The notes under the pieces were generated by a model, which did not search any database, was not told the origin of the DNA, and saw nothing but the letters and a program-made list of their open reading frames with translations. A DNA stretch of 8,811 bases from JAFDZV01 sp966128725 (GTDB taxonomy: Bacteria; Bacteroidota; Ignavibacteria; OLB7), in contig CBHYLN010000183.1 of assembly GCA_966128725.1 (NCBI GenBank), forward strand, positions 1-8,811. Direction: 5' to 3'. Position numbers and translations under genes: made by a program. Below are positions 5,783 to 8,811 of the stretch, piece by piece (the first letter of the stretch is position 1; the number at the start of each line of letters is the position of its first letter).

Positions 5783-5806
5783 CCTTGCGCCAGCGATGTC
5801 GCAAGG
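5783..5806 (+). terminator. Possible terminator hairpin after the OsmC/hypothetical unit
   Basis: CCTTGCG (5783-5789) and CGCAAGG (5800-5806) form a perfect 7-bp stem with a 10-base loop, starting six bases after the stop at 5777. A T-rich but interrupted stretch follows (TTATCCGTTGTT), not a true T-run. Placement favours a terminator; strength is doubtful. Confidence 0.4.
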
Positions 5807-5839
5807 GATTATCCGTTGTTCACAAGCGAAGCGGGTGTG

Positions 5840-5858
5840 CTGAGTAGAAACTGAGTAG
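5840..5858. repeat. Direct repeat of CTGAGTAG, possible operator
   Basis: CTGAGTAG occurs at 5840-5847 and 5851-5858, an 11-base period, close to one helical turn. It lies about 150 bases upstream of the alpha-mannosidase-like start, in the leader. A regulator binding on one face of the helix is possible; nothing else supports it. Confidence 0.4.
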
Positions 5859-5992
5859 TTCCGGGTTTGCCGAACGTGCTAGGTTGCCACCATCATCCAA
5901 CATCACAAACATGTGCCGGCGCATCCGGAGCCAACGGACGCCGTGCCAGCAATCCGCAACTTGGCGCGGCCCTGGTGTGGCCGGTCGCACAA

Positions 5993-5997
5993 AGGGG
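5993..5997 (+). promoter_or_regulatory. Ribosome binding site deciding the alpha-mannosidase-like start
   Basis: AGGGG at 5993-5997 is ten bases before ATG 6008 and only one base before the in-frame ATG 5999. The spacing favours 6008. Confidence 0.45.
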
Positions 5998-6007
5998 AAT
6001 GGTGTAC

Positions 6008-8689
6008 ATGCCGAAACCAACATCGCTGATCGTTTGCCCAACCAGCCACATGGACTGGAACTGGATCTACTCCTTCGACGAGTACTACAAGGTCGCCACA
6101 TTTGGCAGGTCCGGCGAGGGGAACGTGCAAAGCATTCTGGATGCTGCCGCCACGTTGCCCGCCAGCCAACCGACATTCCACTACAGCCTTGCCGAACTGG
6201 CCTGGTTGCAGCGCTACGTGCTGGACCAGGGCAGCGAGCAGACCAACACCAAGGCGCTGGCTGGCGTGCTGACGTTGATGGGCGGCGCCATTACCTCGCC
6301 GGACAACATCGTGTGCGACGGTGAGGTGTATGTGCGCGCATATCTGGTTGGGCGGCAGTGGGCGCGCGCGGCCGGCCTGGGCGCCACAATCGACAACGTC
6401 TCCTGGATGCCCGATGACTTTGGCCACGATCCCGAGTTGCCGGTGATCCTGACGGCGATGGGGCTTACCGCCGTGGGCGTTGCGCGCGTGCCCGGCGCCT
6501 TCCCCAACTACAACACCCAGCTTCCGCCGGGCTCCGGCTCGATGGCCTGCGAGCTGATGACAAGCGGCGTTGCGTTCAACTGGCAGGCCGGCGATGGTTC
6601 GTCGATATTCGCGCACTTCATGCCCGATCAATACGGCGTGCCGTTCTGGAGCGCCGGCGATGACGGCTCGGGCAATGCCACCACGTGGAAGCATTTCGTG
6701 CATTCGCTGTACACGTCATCGTACTTCAACTGCAGCCATATCGGCGAAGTGGTATGGCCCGGCGGCGTTGCGTTCGCGCCGGCCGGGGGCGATTTCTCCG
6801 TGCCGGATGCAGGCTGGGTGAACGGCGTTGCGGACTTCAACGGTGATGACATCGGCACCACCGCATCGATTGGCACGTTCGCCGACTATGTGGCGGCCGT
6901 GCGCAACTCCGGCGCAACGCTGGCAACCACGCCGCTGGATCCATCCAATTTCTGGACCGGGTATTTTGGCAGCCGTCCTGCCTTGAAGATTCTGCAGGCC
7001 CGTGCCTCGCGCGATCTGGTTGCCGCCGAAACCATCAGCAGTCTGTTGTGGCTGGGCTCGGCGATCAGTTCGGCGACGCTGCAGGCCATCGATGGCGCCA
7101 TCGAGCAGGCCTGGCGTACGCTTGCGCCCAGCAGCCACCATGACTTCATCACCGGTACCTCGCCTGATCGTGTGTACAAGATGGAGCAGTACCCGATGCT
7201 GGCGACCGCCGCCACAATGGCCGCCGCTGTTCGTGCGCGGGCGCTGCAAACCGTTGCCGACACGGTAAGCCTGGCAGGCCCGGGCAATGTGGTTGTTGTG
7301 CATAACGCCGTTGGCCTGGCGCGCGCCGGTATTGTGGAGTTGCGCAGTGGTTCGGCGGTGACCTTCAACGGATCGGCTGCCACCGTGCAGCCGCTGGATG
7401 GTGGACGCCTGCTTGTACAGACCCCGGTTGTGCCAAGCCTTGGATATGTTGCCGGGCTTGTACAGGACGATGACCATCTGATACCGCATCCGCACCATCG
7501 GCACAGCGACACGCTTACGATGAACAACGGCACCATCGGCATCACGATTACCGCCGCTGCGGCGTGGGGCATCACCGCGATTTCGGCCGATGGCTCAACA
7601 AATGTGCTGCCAACGAACACCGTTGCAAATCAGATTGTGTACTACAACGACAGCGGCAACCTGTACCAGTATGGGAACGAGCCCGGCGCGGGCGGTACGT
7701 TCTCACAAGGCGGCACAACCTTTACCGCCGGTGATGCCGTGCAGACCGAGTTTGGTCCGCTACGCTGGCGCGCCGAGGCCACGCTTACCGCCGCCGACGG
7801 AACAACCTTTACGCTTGGGTACACAATGCACGCCGGGGAGGCCCTGGTGCGGATGGATGTTACCGGCAGTGCGCCGGCCGCAACCACGGTTGTAACCACG
7901 TTCCCGGCGGTGGCGGTTGACGGCACAACACAGGGAACACATCTGGTGTACGGCACGGCCCACCACTATCACGATGATCAGGCGCCGGCCTACTGGACCG
8001 CGCCAACATTCAAGGCCACGCACAACTTCCTGATGCCGGCGGCCGATACGGCGGGGGCGGTGTTCGCGCTGGCGGCGATCTATCACAATGGCATGCCGGC
8101 CTGGGCGTGCACGGGCGGACTGATCCTTGGCTCGTTGTTCCGTAATACCGACGGAACACAGCGTGGGGCAGCCGGCACCGATTCCGACACGCACACTCAG
8201 CACTACGCGCTCCGGATTTCGGATACCGCGCTCGACCCGTCGCAGGGCCAGCCGTTGACCGAGGCTCTGCAATATTCCGATCCGCTTCAGGCCGCGGTTG
8301 CCACGAATACAAACAAGCCGGAGTCGCCCATCACATTGCCGGCAACGCAGTCGCTGGCATCCACTCAGGCGCCGGCGCTGGTGATGGTTGCGCGGCCAAT
8401 GGGCAATGTGCCCAGCGGCAACGGGAACCAGATCAATTCGCGGGTCGCGATCCGCGTGTACCGTCCGGATGCCAACGGCACGCAGACAACGGCGCAGGTT
8501 ACGATGCCGGTGTTGGAATCGGCCTCGCAGTTGAGCGCTTCGCTGATCACCGCGCTGGAGGACCCGATCCCCAACGCGCCCACAATCGGGATCAACAACG
8601 GCGTGTTCAGCGTTCCCGCGGCCTATGCGGTAACCACAATGGCGGTTGCGGCAACGCGCCCGATTACCGAGGAAACCAACGGGGAGTAG
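6008..8689 (+). CDS. Glycoside hydrolase family 38 (alpha-mannosidase-like) protein
   Basis: This 893-residue protein has GH38 architecture. The N-terminal catalytic barrel begins TSLIVCPTSHMDWNWI: the H-x-D pair (His14, Asp16) matches two zinc ligands. WMPDDFGHDPELP (133-145) matches the family 'iDpFGHs..lp', making Asp136 the likely nucleophile and third ligand. APAGGDFS offers Asp262 as a candidate acid/base. SSHHDFITGTS (376-385) matches 'HHDaitGT', and His378 is the likely fourth ligand. The last 500 residues are Thr/Ala/Gly-rich beta-sandwich sequence typical of the GH38 C-terminal domains. GH38 enzymes are retaining, zinc-dependent alpha-mannosidases; the precise linkage is not readable. 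There is no signal peptide, so it is probably cytoplasmic. Total length resembles E. coli MngB. No sugar transporter or regulator gene is visible nearby. ATG 6008 is preferred over ATG 5999 and the distant TTG 5867. Confidence 0.88.
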   Translation: MPKPTSLIVCPTSHMDWNWIYSFDEYYKVATFGRSGEGNVQSILDAAATLPASQPTFHYSLAELAWLQRYVLDQGSEQTNTKALAGVLTLMGGAITSPDNIVCDGEVYVRAYLVGRQWARAAGLGATIDNVSWMPDDFGHDPELPVILTAMGLTAVGVARVPGAFPNYNTQLPPGSGSMACELMTSGVAFNWQAGDGSSIFAHFMPDQYGVPFWSAGDDGSGNATTWKHFVHSLYTSSYFNCSHIGEVVWPGGVAFAPAGGDFSVPDAGWVNGVADFNGDDIGTTASIGTFADYVAAVRNSGATLATTPLDPSNFWTGYFGSRPALKILQARASRDLVAAETISSLLWLGSAISSATLQAIDGAIEQAWRTLAPSSHHDFITGTSPDRVYKMEQYPMLATAATMAAAVRARALQTVADTVSLAGPGNVVVVHNAVGLARAGIVELRSGSAVTFNGSAATVQPLDGGRLLVQTPVVPSLGYVAGLVQDDDHLIPHPHHRHSDTLTMNNGTIGITITAAAAWGITAISADGSTNVLPTNTVANQIVYYNDSGNLYQYGNEPGAGGTFSQGGTTFTAGDAVQTEFGPLRWRAEATLTAADGTTFTLGYTMHAGEALVRMDVTGSAPAATTVVTTFPAVAVDGTTQGTHLVYGTAHHYHDDQAPAYWTAPTFKATHNFLMPAADTAGAVFALAAIYHNGMPAWACTGGLILGSLFRNTDGTQRGAAGTDSDTHTQHYALRISDTALDPSQGQPLTEALQYSDPLQAAVATNTNKPESPITLPATQSLASTQAPALVMVARPMGNVPSGNGNQINSRVAIRVYRPDANGTQTTAQVTMPVLESASQLSASLITALEDPIPNAPTIGINNGVFSVPAAYAVTTMAVAATRPITEETNGE

Positions 8690-8716
8690 CTTCCGGGCTG
8701 TGATGTGATGTTCGTA

Positions 8717-8752
8717 CATGGGCCGGCCCTGCATGCGCGGGGCCGGCCCATG
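8717..8752. terminator. Perfect 13-bp inverted repeat after the GH38 gene (terminator-like hairpin)
   Basis: CATGGGCCGGCCC (8717-8729) and GGGCCGGCCCATG (8740-8752) are perfect reverse complements with a 10-base loop, 27 bases after the GH38 stop. The stem is very GC-rich, but no T-run follows: six bases later the intron-like sequence begins. It may be a terminator whose T-run has been displaced by the insertion, or a hairpin used as the insertion target. It is too symmetric to be chance. Confidence 0.6.
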
Positions 8753-8758
8753 CGCATA

Positions 8759-8811
8759 GTGCGCCAGGCATGGCGCGTGACTAAGGGGTGGAAGTCCCCT
8801 GCGGGCCCTGA
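8759..8811 (+). mobile_element. Probable 5' end of a bacterial group II intron (continues beyond the window)
   Basis: The segment opens with GTGCG, the group II 5' splice-site consensus (GUGYG). It continues with a hairpin GCGCC (8761-8765) / GGCGC (8772-8776) around AGGCAT, then GTGACTA, then a hairpin AGGGG (8784-8788) / CCCCT (8796-8800) around TGGAAGT, then GCGGGCC. Many bacterial group II introns begin this way as I recall them: GUGCGCC, a short closing stem with GGCAUG, and a nearby GGUGAAAGUCC-type segment in domain I. Only 53 bases are visible, so the reverse transcriptase gene and domain V cannot be checked. The intron would lie on the + strand, six bases after the inverted repeat that ends at 8752. 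Confidence 0.6.

Larger units (their letters stand above)
5778..6007. other. Leader region upstream of the alpha-mannosidase-like gene
   Basis: This stretch of about 230 bases holds no convincing gene. The frame of the next gene stays open back to a TTG at 5867, but residues from there to 5998 are Cys/His/Pro/Gln-rich and unlike the family. It contains a hairpin (5783-5806), a direct repeat (5840-5858) and a 14-base word shared with the DUF1330 leader (5912-5925). A promoter for the large downstream gene is expected here. Confidence 0.55.

Noticed and set aside
5867..6007. N-terminal extension of the GH38 gene to a TTG start
   Set aside because: The extra 47 residues do not look like GH38 sequence, and an AGGGG site is placed correctly for ATG 6008.
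5903..6703. 266-residue reverse-strand frame over the GH38 5' half
   Set aside because: It overlaps the conserved GH38 catalytic motifs on the other strand and has no recognisable domain.
7760..8734. 324-residue reverse-strand frame at the right end
   Set aside because: It is antisense to the GH38 C-terminal domain; Arg/Gly/His-rich composition suggests a shadow frame.
8690..8758. CATGCGC repeats around the 3' hairpin as a CRISPR or attachment site
   Set aside because: Only two 7-base copies, one in the hairpin loop and one at its foot; no array spacing and no integrase gene visible.

Overview
The window is GC-rich bacterial DNA. It is densely packed, and every supported gene lies on the + strand. 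I cannot name the phylum. The gene families (ECF sigma factor with a C-terminal TPR-type domain, DUF1330, DUF4287, DUF1272, DUF4260, RibD_C, OsmC) are typical of soil-type bacteria with large genomes. Start sites are mixed. A few genes have strong GGAG-type ribosome binding sites (RibD_C, YiaA-like, OsmC), while many have none and an A/C-rich leader instead.

Layout. Bases 2-157 are the 3' end of a gene that looks like the C-terminal part of an ECF42/COG4941-type sigma factor. A gene-free stretch of about 230 bases follows. Then come eleven small genes in one direction (392-5777): DUF1330, DUF4287, a Nudix hydrolase, a small helix-hairpin-helix protein, a DUF1272 zinc-ribbon-like protein, a RibD_C/DHFR-like reductase, a DUF4260 membrane protein, a YiaA-like membrane protein, an NAD(P)-binding Rossmann oxidoreductase, an OsmC-like protein whose start overlaps the oxidoreductase stop (ATGA), and an unrecognised 158-residue protein. 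Gaps are mostly 38-107 bases, so the row is probably several short transcription units. I can support tight coupling only for the oxidoreductase-OsmC-hypothetical trio. A weak hairpin after the last of these may end that unit.

After a 230-base leader with a short direct repeat comes the largest gene (6008-8689), an 893-residue glycoside hydrolase family 38 (alpha-mannosidase-like) protein with recognisable metal-binding and catalytic motifs and no signal peptide.

The end of the window holds a perfect 13-bp inverted repeat (8717-8752). Six bases later a segment beginning GTGCG (8759) has the sequence and hairpins of the 5' end of a bacterial group II intron, which would continue beyond the window. 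A group II intron placed just after a terminator-like hairpin recalls class C insertion behaviour and is the most interesting item here.

Functionally, the small genes look like a collection of stress, housecleaning and redox proteins next to an ECF sigma gene. That they act together is inference from neighbourhood only. I see no CRISPR array, tRNA, rRNA or transposase gene.
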